Assembly: GCF_013911755.1 (NCBI RefSeq)
Contig: NZ_JACESP010000001.1
Location: 62,001 to 126,000, forward strand
DNA: 64,000 bases
Origin: Sphingosinicella sp.
Lineage (GTDB): Bacteria > Pseudomonadota > Alphaproteobacteria > Sphingomonadales > Sphingomonadaceae
Direction: 5' to 3'
In this document: piece by piece, positions 27,146-35,351 of the stretch
How positions within the stretch are numbered: the first letter of the stretch is position 1
How the letters are laid out: each line of letters starts with the position of its first letter
Notes under the pieces: model-generated
Seen by the model: the letters and a program-made list of their open reading frames with translations, nothing else
Told to the model about the DNA's origin: nothing
Database searches by the model: none
Program-made: the position numbers and the translations under genes

Positions 27146-28419
27146 ACACGGTCGAAGTGAATTTCGACGGGCTGATCGGCCCGACGCACAATTACGCCGG
27201 GCTCAGCTTCGGCAATATCGCCAGCGCGAAGAACGCCGGCGGCACGTCGCGGCCGCGCGCAGCCGCGTTGCAGAGCCTCGGCAAGATGCGCTTCCTGATG
27301 TCGCTCGGCCTGCGGCAGGGCTTCCTGTTGCCGCACGACCGTCCGAACGCGCCGTGGCTGCGCACGCTCGGCTTTGCGGGCAGCGACGCGGAGGTTTGCG
27401 CGGCGGCGTTCGCGGCGGACCCAGTGCTGTTCCGCAATGCCATGTCCGCTTCGGCGACCTGGACCGCGAACGCCGGAACGGTGTCGCCCGCGCCTGATAC
27501 GGCGGACGGGCGCGTCCATATCACGGCCGCCAACCTCTCCACGATGGCGCATCGCAGCATCGAACACACCGAAACGCACCGGCAGCTCGCCATCGCGTTC
27601 GCGGACACGCGGCACTTCGCCGTCCACGCCGCCGTGCCCGGCAGGTTTGGGGACGAAGGTGCGGCGAACTTCATGCGCCTGTGCCCGTCCCATGGTGAGA
27701 AGGGCGTCGAGGTGTTCATCTATGGCGAAGACCGGCAGGGCCGCTTTCCGTCACGGCAGGATCGGCGCGCTTCGGAGGCGGTCGCGCGACTGAACGGCGT
27801 TCATGGCGCGATCTTCTGGCCGCAGTCCGACGCGGCGATCCAGGCCGGCGCGTTCCATAACGATGTCGTCGCGGTTGCGAACGAGCGCGTGCTGTTCGCG
27901 CACGAGCAGGCGTTCGAGAACAAAGAGGCGCTCTATGCGGAGCTGCGCCGCCGCCTGCCCGAGATCGAGATCGTCGAGGTCCCGGCGAGCGCGGTGAGCC
28001 TTGAGGATGCGATCGGTTCCTACCTGTTCAATTCGCAGCTCGTCACGCTGCCCTCGGGGGAGATGGTGCTCGTGCTCCCGAAGGAGAGCGAGGAGAATGC
28101 GCGCGTGAAGGCGTGGCTGGAAACCATGCTCGCGGGCAACGGTTCGATCCGCGCCTGCCATTTCATCGATGTGCGCGAATCCATGAAAAACGGCGGGGGC
28201 CCAGCCTGCCTCCGCCTCCGTGTCGCGGTGAGCGAGGCGGCATTGGCCGCGATCGATCCGCGCTTCCTGCTCGATGGTGCGAAGGCGGATGCGCTCGAAC
28301 GGCTGATCGAAATGCATTGGCCCGAAAGCATCGCGCCCGACGACCTCGGCAATCCCGCACTTTGGGAAACAGCGTGGGAAGCGCGGCGGGCGCTCCTTCA
28401 GCGTCTGGAGCTTGCGTAA
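27142..28419 (+). CDS. astB: N-succinylarginine dihydrolase
   Basis: A 425-residue enzyme, near the family length (about 440), that hydrolyses succinylarginine to succinylornithine, ammonia and carbon dioxide. Seen: NFDGLIGPTHNYAGLSFGN at the N-terminus, FHNDVVAVANERVLFAHE in the middle, and the C-terminal catalytic Cys within NGGGPACLRLRV. ATG 27142 overlaps the astD stop (ATGA). The next pathway genes, astC (aminotransferase) and astE, do not follow. Its 3' end overlaps the convergent selO by 22 bp. Confidence 0.94.
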   Translation: MNTVEVNFDGLIGPTHNYAGLSFGNIASAKNAGGTSRPRAAALQSLGKMRFLMSLGLRQGFLLPHDRPNAPWLRTLGFAGSDAEVCAAAFAADPVLFRNAMSASATWTANAGTVSPAPDTADGRVHITAANLSTMAHRSIEHTETHRQLAIAFADTRHFAVHAAVPGRFGDEGAANFMRLCPSHGEKGVEVFIYGEDRQGRFPSRQDRRASEAVARLNGVHGAIFWPQSDAAIQAGAFHNDVVAVANERVLFAHEQAFENKEALYAELRRRLPEIEIVEVPASAVSLEDAIGSYLFNSQLVTLPSGEMVLVLPKESEENARVKAWLETMLAGNGSIRACHFIDVRESMKNGGGPACLRLRVAVSEAALAAIDPRFLLDGAKADALERLIEMHWPESIAPDDLGNPALWETAWEARRALLQRLELA

Positions 28420-29786
28420 GCCTCGCCCATGCGGCGGATGGCGGCGATCTTCGTGTTGAAGGCGCTCCAGTCGTCGGCTTCGTCGATGGGCGCCCAGATC
28501 GCTTCCACCTCGTCAATCAGCATCGTGCAGGGTTCGGCGTCCGACCAATAGGGATGCGTGGTGTCCGCAGCGGGTTCGTAGGCCGAAACCGCCGTGCGGA
28601 ACGGCGCGAAGGCATCGCTTTCGTATACAGTATCCGCCGGGCTCGGTCCGCGCCGCGTGCCGCCGCGCCAGTCGAACCAGAAACGATCGGGCACGATGTG
28701 GCTCGCGCCGAGCGCCGCCTCGATGGAAAGCGCCAGCGCTTCATCGGATTTTGCGTCGCGCGGCTTCACGCCGAGCCGCCACAGGTAGCGCTCGGCGAGC
28801 GCCGCCTCATAGCGTTCGGGATAGGTCTTCAGCGCCGGAATCAGGCTTTCGGGCGGTGCCACAGTGCGCAGCGCCATCGCGAGCTGGTGCAGGTTCCATT
28901 GCAGCGCCTCGGCCTGCCGTCCGAAGCTGTAGAGGCCGAACTGGTCGAAGTAGGCGGCAGTGAAGCCGTCGTCCCAGCGGGGCACGAAGCGCCAGGGGCC
29001 GTAGTCGAAGCTCTCGGCGGGAATATTGATGTTGTCGGTGTTGAGCACGCCGTGAACGAAGCCGGCTGCACGCCAGCTGGCAGCGAGCCGCGCCGCGCCT
29101 GCCACCGCGTGGTCCATCAGCGCGGCATAGGGATCGGCGTGCGTGCCGCCGACAAAGTGGCGCAGGCAATAGTCGACGAGCGGCGGGATTGCCTCCAGCT
29201 GCTTGAGATACGCGAGGCGCTGGAAGGTGCCGTAGCGGATGTGGCTGTGGCTGAGGCGCACAAGCACGGCGGAGCGGGTGGGCGAGGGTTCGTCGCCGCG
29301 CGTCAGCGCCTCGCCGGTTTCGATGAGGGAGAAGCTCTTCGAGGTGTAGACGCCGAGCGCTTCGAGCATTTCGGTCGCCAGCACCTCGCGCACGCCGCCC
29401 TTCAGCGTCAGCCGGCCGTCCCCGAAACGGCTGTAGGGCGTCTGGCCCGATCCCTTGGTGCCGAAATCGAGCAGCCGGTCGTCCGCATCGCGCAGCTGCG
29501 CGAACAGGAAGCCGCGCCCGTCGCCGATGTCGGGGTTGTAGGTGCGGAACTGGTGACCGTGGTAGCGGAGCGCCAGCGGCTGTTCGAGGTTGCCCGGAAG
29601 CGGCGCGAAGCGGCCGAAATGCTGCAGCCACGCCTCATCCGTAAGATTGCCGAGGCCTACCGTTTCGGCATGGCGTTGGTTCCGGAAGCGCAGGGTGGTC
29701 TGCGGAAAGTCCGCCGCCGCGACGGGATCGTAATAATCACTGCCGAGTTCGAGAATGGCGGGATCCGGACGATACCGGACCGTCAT
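28398..29786 (-). CDS. selO: Protein adenylyltransferase SelO
   Basis: A 462-residue SelO/YdiU pseudokinase, which transfers AMP to proteins in redox stress responses. Seen: RYHGHQF (74-80), KGSGQTPYSRFGDGR (111-125) which forms the inverted ATP site, RYGTFQR (184-190), and the metal-binding GVLNTDNINIPAESFDYGP. There is no selenocysteine; bacterial SelO lacks the eukaryotic C-terminal Cys/Sec. ATG 29786 overlaps the stop of the TetR gene (ATGA), so SelO is made from the TetR promoter. It is slightly shorter than E. coli SelO (478). Confidence 0.92.
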   Translation of the reverse strand: MTVRYRPDPAILELGSDYYDPVAAADFPQTTLRFRNQRHAETVGLGNLTDEAWLQHFGRFAPLPGNLEQPLALRYHGHQFRTYNPDIGDGRGFLFAQLRDADDRLLDFGTKGSGQTPYSRFGDGRLTLKGGVREVLATEMLEALGVYTSKSFSLIETGEALTRGDEPSPTRSAVLVRLSHSHIRYGTFQRLAYLKQLEAIPPLVDYCLRHFVGGTHADPYAALMDHAVAGAARLAASWRAAGFVHGVLNTDNINIPAESFDYGPWRFVPRWDDGFTAAYFDQFGLYSFGRQAEALQWNLHQLAMALRTVAPPESLIPALKTYPERYEAALAERYLWRLGVKPRDAKSDEALALSIEAALGASHIVPDRFWFDWRGGTRRGPSPADTVYESDAFAPFRTAVSAYEPAADTTHPYWSDAEPCTMLIDEVEAIWAPIDEADDWSAFNTKIAAIRRMGEAYASSRR

Positions 29787-30436
29787 GCCTCGCGCGGGTG
29801 CGGCAGGCGGCAGGCGCAGCGCACATAGCGGATGGTCTCCGCCTCGACGCGCTTTCTCAGCGCTTCGTCGGCACCGGGCGCGAAGGCGATGTCGAGCGCG
29901 GCGCCGACCGCGGAATAGGTCAGTTCGGCAGCGATCTTCGTGTCGACATCGGTAAGGTCGAACTTCTTCGCCATCGCGCGGTACTGGTTTTCCACCCACG
30001 CTGCGACGACCTCGTGCGAGGCGCGGTAGAAAGGTTCGGCATCGGGGTTCGATTTCAGGCCCATCTTGCCGTGGCTCGCCGTGCCCGCACAGTTGGCGTT
30101 CACGATGTTTTCCCATGACTTCTGCGTGGTGCAGTAATCGAAGCAGCGCTGGATGGTGATGCCGGGTTCAAGGTCTTCCAGCCGGTCGCCGGCTTCCATC
30201 GCGGCACACATGCGCTCGCCGTACATGCGGCCCAGCTCTTCCAGAAGGCTGCGCTTCGAACCGAAATGATAGAAGATCGAGCCTTCCGAAACGTCCGCAG
30301 CGCGGGCGATGTCGGCGGTGCCGGTTTTCGCAAAGCCCTGCGTCGAAAACAGGTGGTTCGCCGCTTCCAGCACGCGCTGGCGCGTTTCCGCCGGATCGTA
30401 TCGCCGCGAACGGCTTTCCGCTACGCGCGTTGCCAT
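29783..30436 (-). CDS. TetR-family transcriptional regulator
   Basis: A 217-residue regulator. The N-terminal helix-turn-helix (residues about 18-64) reads RQRVLEAANHLFSTQGFAKTGTADIARAADVSEGSIFYHFGSKRSLLEE, and the remaining helical part binds an unknown ligand. ATG 30436 has GGAGG and GAGG upstream. A promoter overlapped by a perfect inverted repeat lies directly upstream, suggesting self-repression. It is the first gene of a two-gene unit with selO. The asparagine-synthetase-like gene lies upstream on the same strand, 71 bp away. Confidence 0.9.
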   Translation of the reverse strand: MATRVAESRSRRYDPAETRQRVLEAANHLFSTQGFAKTGTADIARAADVSEGSIFYHFGSKRSLLEELGRMYGERMCAAMEAGDRLEDLEPGITIQRCFDYCTTQKSWENIVNANCAGTASHGKMGLKSNPDAEPFYRASHEVVAAWVENQYRAMAKKFDLTDVDTKIAAELTYSAVGAALDIAFAPGADEALRKRVEAETIRYVRCACRLPHPREA

Positions 30437-30467
30437 AAACCTCGGTATCCTCCCACAGTCGATATGG

Positions 30468-30500
30468 ATGATATGGGAACTTTTGAGTGAGAGTCAAAAG
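30468..30500 (-). promoter_or_regulatory. Probable promoter and operator of the TetR-selO unit
   Basis: On the minus strand TTGACT (30497-30492), an 18-bp spacer and TATCAT (30473-30468) form a good sigma-70-like promoter. A perfect 7-bp inverted repeat, CTTTTGA at 30480-30486 and TCAAAAG at 30494-30500, spans the -35 element and part of the spacer. A TetR repressor binding there would block RNA polymerase, so autoregulation is likely. Operator identity is inferred from position and symmetry. Confidence 0.6.
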
Positions 30501-30507
30501 ATTCGTG

Positions 30508-32250
30508 TCAAATGATCTGGCGCTCAAGATGCTGCGCCAGATATTCGAGCGTCGCGATCCGCCGGTAAAGACCGCTGTCGCTGACCGCTTTCATTTTGAA
30601 AAATTGCTGCATGTGGGGGAAATGCAGGTCGAGCACGCGGCCGAGGAAGGCGGGCGTGAGCAGCCCGCCGTGCTCATCGCGGATCGGCCCTAAACGGCGA
30701 CGCACCGCATAGCTGCGCTGACGCAGCCAAGGTGGCCGCACGCGGGTGCCGAGCTCGTTCATGCGGTGCGACAGCGTGGGCGGGTGGTCGAAGCTGTAAC
30801 CGTAGTCTGAGGGATAGGCCGCAAGGACGGGGTCGATGTGCGTCAGCAGCGCGGCTTCGAAGCGGCCCGCGTTTTTCCAGGCAAGCGGCAATTGCAGCGC
30901 GCCTGCGATCACCTCGTGGTCGAAGAACGGCATGAAATAGGCGCCCTGCCGTCCCACGACGCTGATTTCGCGGCCGAAGAACGCGCGGCAGCGCATCCGC
31001 GGGTACAGCTGTTCAATGAGCGTGCGGCGCAGCTTGCCCGTTGCGCCTGGCTTCTCGATCGCCTTCAGCGCTTTCACTTCCAGCCGGTCGATGAAGCCTT
31101 CGGGGTCGAACGCGTCGGTGACGTCGCTGAGCGTATAGCGCGCGAAGAAGGCCCCCATCACCTGCCGGGCGGTCAGCGCACGGTCGGGGAGGTAGAAGAA
31201 GTTGCGGAACACCTCGCCGCATCCGCCGGAAACGGCGAGCTGGCCGCCTTCCTGCCGCTGGTGACGCGCGTAGGCGTTGCCGCCGTTGTCGAACAGCCCG
31301 CCATCGGTGACGAGCGCGTCGGTCTCGTGGAAGTTGCGCGCGACGATCGCGGGGAAGTCGTCGGGCGTGATGCTCGCGAATGAGGCCTTCTCGAACGGTT
31401 CGAAGCGGAAATGTTCATGATCCGCGATGTGCCGCGCCACCTCGACATCGCCGTCGCCGGGGCTGCCGTAGACATAGACATGCGGGCTGACCCCCGCGTC
31501 ACGCAGCAGCGCGAGCGCGAGGCGGCTGTCGAGCCCGCCGGAAAGCGGGCACTGCATCCGGTCGCCGAAGGCGTCCGCATAGATGCGCGCCGTACCGCGC
31601 AGACGTTCGGCCTGCGCGGCGATGCGCTTTTCAACGGGTGTCGAGGAGATGCGTTCGGGCAGCGGCTTCGACACTGCCGACCGTACGGTCTGCGCGCCCA
31701 ACTCCATCTGCGCGTCCGGTCCCAGCCGTTTCAGCTCGTTGACGACGGTATCGTCGCCTGTGGGAAACACGTTGAATGCGAACTCGTAGACGCCCTGCGG
31801 ATCGAAGGTGACGCGGTCGAGGCTTTTCGCGGCAGCGAGGAAGCTCGTCGAGACAATGTTCCAGTCCGCGTCGTGGAAGAGCTGGAAGGCGCCGAAGAAA
31901 TCGGTGAACGCGAAGGTCCGCCCCGCCTTGTGGACGATCGCGGCGAACTGGCCCGTCGTGTTCGACCAGTCTTCGAACGGAAAGCGGAAGTCGCCGAGCA
32001 GCGTGCGGAGCGCCGCCTCGCCGAACTTGCCGTCGTGGATGAGCGTCCCTGCGACCGCGATGAAATCGTCTCCATCGCGGTGGACGCAGACATGGCTGTC
32101 GTGGATCGGCGCGGCGTGGAAGCCGGCGTGCGCGGCACTGCGGATCGGCGTGAACCGGGTGAATCCGTGCAGGCGAAACTGCGCCTCGGCGGCGGCGATG
32201 CGCGCTTCGTCGGCGTCTCCCGTCACTCGGCACAGATAAAAGCCGCCCAT
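30508..32250 (-). CDS. Asparagine synthetase-like protein without N-terminal glutaminase Cys
   Basis: A 580-residue protein with the two-domain layout of asparagine synthetase B: an Ntn-type N-terminal domain (about 1-195) and a synthetase domain with the PPi-loop SGGLDS (237-242). The N-terminal nucleophile Cys2 of true glutaminases is absent (sequence begins MGGFYL), so it cannot use glutamine in the usual way; it may use free ammonia or a different nucleophile, or form an amide or lactam on a special substrate. Start ATG 32250. It is divergent from a glycosyltransferase, which hints at modification of a glycan or surface molecule, but true asparagine synthesis is not excluded. Confidence 0.78.
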   Translation of the reverse strand: MGGFYLCRVTGDADEARIAAAEAQFRLHGFTRFTPIRSAAHAGFHAAPIHDSHVCVHRDGDDFIAVAGTLIHDGKFGEAALRTLLGDFRFPFEDWSNTTGQFAAIVHKAGRTFAFTDFFGAFQLFHDADWNIVSTSFLAAAKSLDRVTFDPQGVYEFAFNVFPTGDDTVVNELKRLGPDAQMELGAQTVRSAVSKPLPERISSTPVEKRIAAQAERLRGTARIYADAFGDRMQCPLSGGLDSRLALALLRDAGVSPHVYVYGSPGDGDVEVARHIADHEHFRFEPFEKASFASITPDDFPAIVARNFHETDALVTDGGLFDNGGNAYARHQRQEGGQLAVSGGCGEVFRNFFYLPDRALTARQVMGAFFARYTLSDVTDAFDPEGFIDRLEVKALKAIEKPGATGKLRRTLIEQLYPRMRCRAFFGREISVVGRQGAYFMPFFDHEVIAGALQLPLAWKNAGRFEAALLTHIDPVLAAYPSDYGYSFDHPPTLSHRMNELGTRVRPPWLRQRSYAVRRRLGPIRDEHGGLLTPAFLGRVLDLHFPHMQQFFKMKAVSDSGLYRRIATLEYLAQHLERQII

Positions 32251-32360
32251 GCCGCTCCGTTTTCCTGTTCGTGTACGCCCAACGAATGCCGCGTGATCGT
32301 TAATTTCTCGCGCTTTGTCACGCCTTTATCGGCGTATCAACACTGCTATAAGCCAAAACC

Positions 32361-33515
32361 ATGTCACTCACGCCGCCTTCCAGCCGGCCGCGCCTGCTGC
32401 ATCTGCATTCGACCTTCGATCTCGGCGGCAAGGAGGCCCGCGCCGTGCGCCTGATGAACGCGTTCGGAGACGCGTTCGTGCACGACATCGTGAGCGCGGT
32501 GCCCGAGGCCGTCGGCGCCGCCCGCCAGATCGCGCCGCACGTGGAAGCACGCGTGCTTCAGGATTTCCCGCCGCTCGCCGGACGCCTCACCCTTGCGAAG
32601 CTGAAGGCGATCGCCGCGGCGATCATACGCGGCAATTATGACCTCGTGCTGACTTACAATTGGGGGGCGCTCGATGGGGTGATGGCGAACCGCCTGTTCG
32701 CGCATCGCCCGCTCGTCCACCACGAGGACGGCTTCAACGACGACGAAGCCCTTCGGCAGAAGCCCGCGCGCGTGCTCTATCGCCGCCTTGCGCTGCCGTC
32801 GGCGTCCGCGCTCGTCGTGCCGTCAGAGGTGCTGGAGCGGATCGCACTCGGCCCGTGGAAGCAGCCGCGCGGTCGCGTGGTTCGCATTCCGAACGGCATC
32901 GACAGCGCCCTTTTCACCGCACCGCCACCTGCGGGCAGCATTCCCGGCTTCGAGCGGCGCGAAGGCGAGGTCATCGTCGGCACGCTCGCGGGGCTCCGCA
33001 AGGTGAAGAACCTGCCACGCCTCGTCCGCGCCTTCGCAGCGGCGACGCGCATTGTCAGCGCCCCCGCGCGCCTCGTCATCGTCGGTGAAGGGCCGGAGCG
33101 CGAGGCGATCCTCGCCGCCGCGGCGGACGCGGGTATCGCGGATCGTCTGCTCATGCCCGGCTTCCTCGGCAAGCCCGAGACGTGCGTCGGCCATTTCGAC
33201 ATCTTCGCACTGTCGTCAGACAGCGAGCAGTTTCCCTTGAGCCTCGTCGAGGCGATGGCAGCCGGACTGCCGGCGGTCTCCACCGACGTCGGCGACGTCC
33301 GCGCCATCGTTTCCGAACGCAACCGGCCGATGATCGCGCGCGTGGACGACGACATGGTGCTTGGCAGGCTGCTCGCGCGGATGATCGGCGATCCGCTGCT
33401 GCGCGCCGAACTTGGAGCCGCGAACCGCGCTCGCGTGGTTGCCGAATATGATGAGGCGGTGATGGTGGAGCGATACCGCGATGTTTATTCCCGCGCGATG
33501 ACAGGCAGGACATGA
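32361..33515 (+). CDS. Glycosyltransferase family 4-like
   Basis: A 384-residue GT-B glycosyltransferase. Seen: N-terminal LLHLHSTFDLGGKEARAVRL with the GGxE-like acceptor loop, VPNGID-type RIPNGID (about residue 176), GTLAGLRKVKNLPRLVRAFA, LVIVGEGPEREAI, and the GT4 E-x7-E block SDSEQFPLSLVEAMAAGLPAVSTDVGDV. It transfers a sugar from a nucleotide donor to a lipid-linked or polysaccharide acceptor; neither is identifiable. Its stop overlaps the start of the potassium-channel gene (ATGA). It is divergent from the asparagine-synthetase-like gene. Confidence 0.9.
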   Translation: MSLTPPSSRPRLLHLHSTFDLGGKEARAVRLMNAFGDAFVHDIVSAVPEAVGAARQIAPHVEARVLQDFPPLAGRLTLAKLKAIAAAIIRGNYDLVLTYNWGALDGVMANRLFAHRPLVHHEDGFNDDEALRQKPARVLYRRLALPSASALVVPSEVLERIALGPWKQPRGRVVRIPNGIDSALFTAPPPAGSIPGFERREGEVIVGTLAGLRKVKNLPRLVRAFAAATRIVSAPARLVIVGEGPEREAILAAAADAGIADRLLMPGFLGKPETCVGHFDIFALSSDSEQFPLSLVEAMAAGLPAVSTDVGDVRAIVSERNRPMIARVDDDMVLGRLLARMIGDPLLRAELGAANRARVVAEYDEAVMVERYRDVYSRAMTGRT

Positions 33516-34591
33516 AGATCGAGGACCGCCTGCGCCGTGTCATGCGGCCGACGCTGCCGGGCCTGCTGGCGCGCACCCGCGACGACGGCGGAAGACTCAG
33601 GCGTCCGCCGAGGCTCTCGCCGCTCGGCAGCCTCGCGGTGCGTGTCTGTATCGTCCTTACGCTGCTCGGCATCGCGCTTGCCGGCCACTGGTTCGATCGC
33701 GACGGCTACCGCGACGCGACAGATCCCGAAAACGAGATCAGCTTCATTGATGCGGTGTATTTCACCGCCGTCACCGTAACGACCACGGGCTTCGGCGACA
33801 TCGTTCCGATCACGGATCGGGCGCGCCTGTTCGATGCGCTGGTGGTCACGCCGATCCGTCTATTCGTGTGGCTGCTGTTCCTCGGCACCGCGTATCAATT
33901 CCTCGTCCAGCACATGTGGGAGAAGTGGCGCATGAAAAGCATCCGCGCGCGCCTGACGCAGCACTATGTCGTGGCCGGCTACGGCACCACGGGCACCGCC
34001 GCGGTCGATGAACTCGTCGCAAATGGCATCGATCCGCAGCGCATCGTGGTGATCGATCCTTCGCCCGCGCGCGTGGAGGCGGCACTTGCCGTTGGTGTGA
34101 TGGGGCTCGAAGGCGATGCCACGCGCAACGAAACCCAGTCGCTCGCGCGCATCGAGGCGGCGGAGAGCTTCATCGCCTGCGGCGGCCGCGACGATACGAG
34201 CGCGCTTCTTGTGCTCACCGCGCGCCAGCTCAATCCCAAGGTGCGGATCAGCGCGATCATCAAATCCGAAGACAATGAGGATCTCGTCAGGAAGGCGGGC
34301 GCCGACACCGTGATCAACCCTGTGACGCTCGGCGGGCACCTGCTCGCGCGTGCGGCGGGCGGCAGTCACGTCGTTGATTATATCAACGATCTCGTGACGG
34401 CGGCCGGGCGCGTGCAGCTTGTCGAGCGCCCGGCTCAAGCCGATGAAATCGGAAAACCGCTCGCCTCCTGCGGGGGCGGTCTCGCCGTGCGCATCATTCG
34501 CGGCGATCAGGCGATCGGCTTCTGGGAGCCCGGCGCGACAAGCATCGCTGCCGGCGATATCATCCTCGAAATCGTGCCGCTCGCCGCCTGA
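33512..34591 (+). CDS. Two-helix potassium channel with RCK/TrkA regulatory domain
   Basis: A 359-residue ion channel. TM1 about 42-58, pore helix and selectivity filter TTGFGD (91-96), TM2 about 108-132, then a TrkA-N/RCK domain with Rossmann motif GYGTTG (156-161) and a C-terminal TrkA-C-like domain (about 285-359). The filter has Phe in place of the usual Tyr of GYGD; GFGD is also found in K+ channels. NAD(H) or a nucleotide likely gates it. ATG 33512 overlaps the glycosyltransferase stop, an unusual coupling. It converges on the PilZ gene. Confidence 0.9.
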   Translation: MKIEDRLRRVMRPTLPGLLARTRDDGGRLRRPPRLSPLGSLAVRVCIVLTLLGIALAGHWFDRDGYRDATDPENEISFIDAVYFTAVTVTTTGFGDIVPITDRARLFDALVVTPIRLFVWLLFLGTAYQFLVQHMWEKWRMKSIRARLTQHYVVAGYGTTGTAAVDELVANGIDPQRIVVIDPSPARVEAALAVGVMGLEGDATRNETQSLARIEAAESFIACGGRDDTSALLVLTARQLNPKVRISAIIKSEDNEDLVRKAGADTVINPVTLGGHLLARAAGGSHVVDYINDLVTAAGRVQLVERPAQADEIGKPLASCGGGLAVRIIRGDQAIGFWEPGATSIAAGDIILEIVPLAA

Positions 34592-34595
34592 ATTT

Positions 34596-34883
34596 TCAGG
34601 CGATCGCGGCGGCCCTGCCGGCTGGCATTTCGGCGGCGCGTTCAAACACCAGGCCGCAGCGGTTGCCGATCACCCACACGATGCGGGCATCGACCTTGCC
34701 GGTGGTCTCGGTTTCGAACCGGATGCGGGTGCCTTCGTCAGGCGGCGTTGGCAGCTCGATCATCGCGCCGCCCAGCGAAATGTTGCGGACAGCAACCGTG
34801 CTGCGCCTCCGACCGACCGTGATTGCCCCGGACATGCGGGTGGAAACCCGTCCGCGCGCATCGCCTTTGCTGTCGTCAATCAT
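34596..34883 (-). CDS. PilZ-domain protein
   Basis: A 95-residue single-domain protein. The cyclic di-GMP signature is visible in split form: RVSTRMSG (RxxxR, about residues 11-17) and RNISLGGAMIELP ((D/N)xSxxG). I start at ATG 34883 because GGGGGAG precedes it; GTG 34913 lacks such a site. It could be a receptor for cyclic di-GMP, which the GGDEF-EAL protein at 11112-12887 would degrade or make. Its partner is unknown. It converges on the K+ channel gene. Confidence 0.8.
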   Translation of the reverse strand: MIDDSKGDARGRVSTRMSGAITVGRRRSTVAVRNISLGGAMIELPTPPDEGTRIRFETETTGKVDARIVWVIGNRCGLVFERAAEMPAGRAAAIA

Positions 34884-35351
34884 TCCAACACTCCCCCCAA
34901 CTTGAAGTAACACTGATGCAACCGTGTGTATTTTTCTGCGTTACCAACATGCACCCCGTCGTATGGCCCCCCGGCCGGTTTGCGGCGGCGACTTCGGAGG
35001 ACGCAGTCGCCGCCGCCGGGGTGTGACCGTGATCGGTTGAGAGGAACAGGATCACGGTCGAACATGTTGGCGTTCGTTGGAAAAGTAGAACGGATGGGTT
35101 GAAGGTCGGGGAGTAAAAACCGGTTGCCGGGATCGCGACTTACGATAGATTTGGCTTTGCGCGGGGCTTTTGAGGGGGCGTTGCCCTCAGCGTCGCGCGG
35201 CTGCTTGTAACTGTTACATCGGTGGTTTTGGGAACGGCCAACTTTCTTGTGAAATCAGGCGCATGTGCCTTTAACCGAAAGTTAAGACGTTTCCGGTTCG
35301 TAACAACTTGATGAACGACTGCAAGGCGGCGAGGGGGAGGGAGGTCTTTTG
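34884..35351. other. 468-bp intergenic region with two perfect hairpins
   Basis: No coding sequence is evident. Two strong inverted repeats are seen: GCGGCGGCGACT at 34982-34993 with AGTCGCCGCCGC at 35005-35016 (12-bp stem, 11-nt loop), and GACCGTGATC at 35025-35034 with GATCACGGTC at 35050-35059 (10-bp stem, 15-nt loop). Neither is followed by a T run on the plus strand. The right part, 35060-35335, is less GC-rich and carries no recognised motif. It is the 5' side of both the PilZ gene and the TPR gene, so regulatory sites for both or a small RNA could lie here. Confidence 0.6.

Noticed and set aside
32315-32352. TTGTCA and TATAAG before the glycosyltransferase gene as a promoter
   Set aside because: The spacing is 26 bp, too long for a sigma-70 promoter, so it is not listed.
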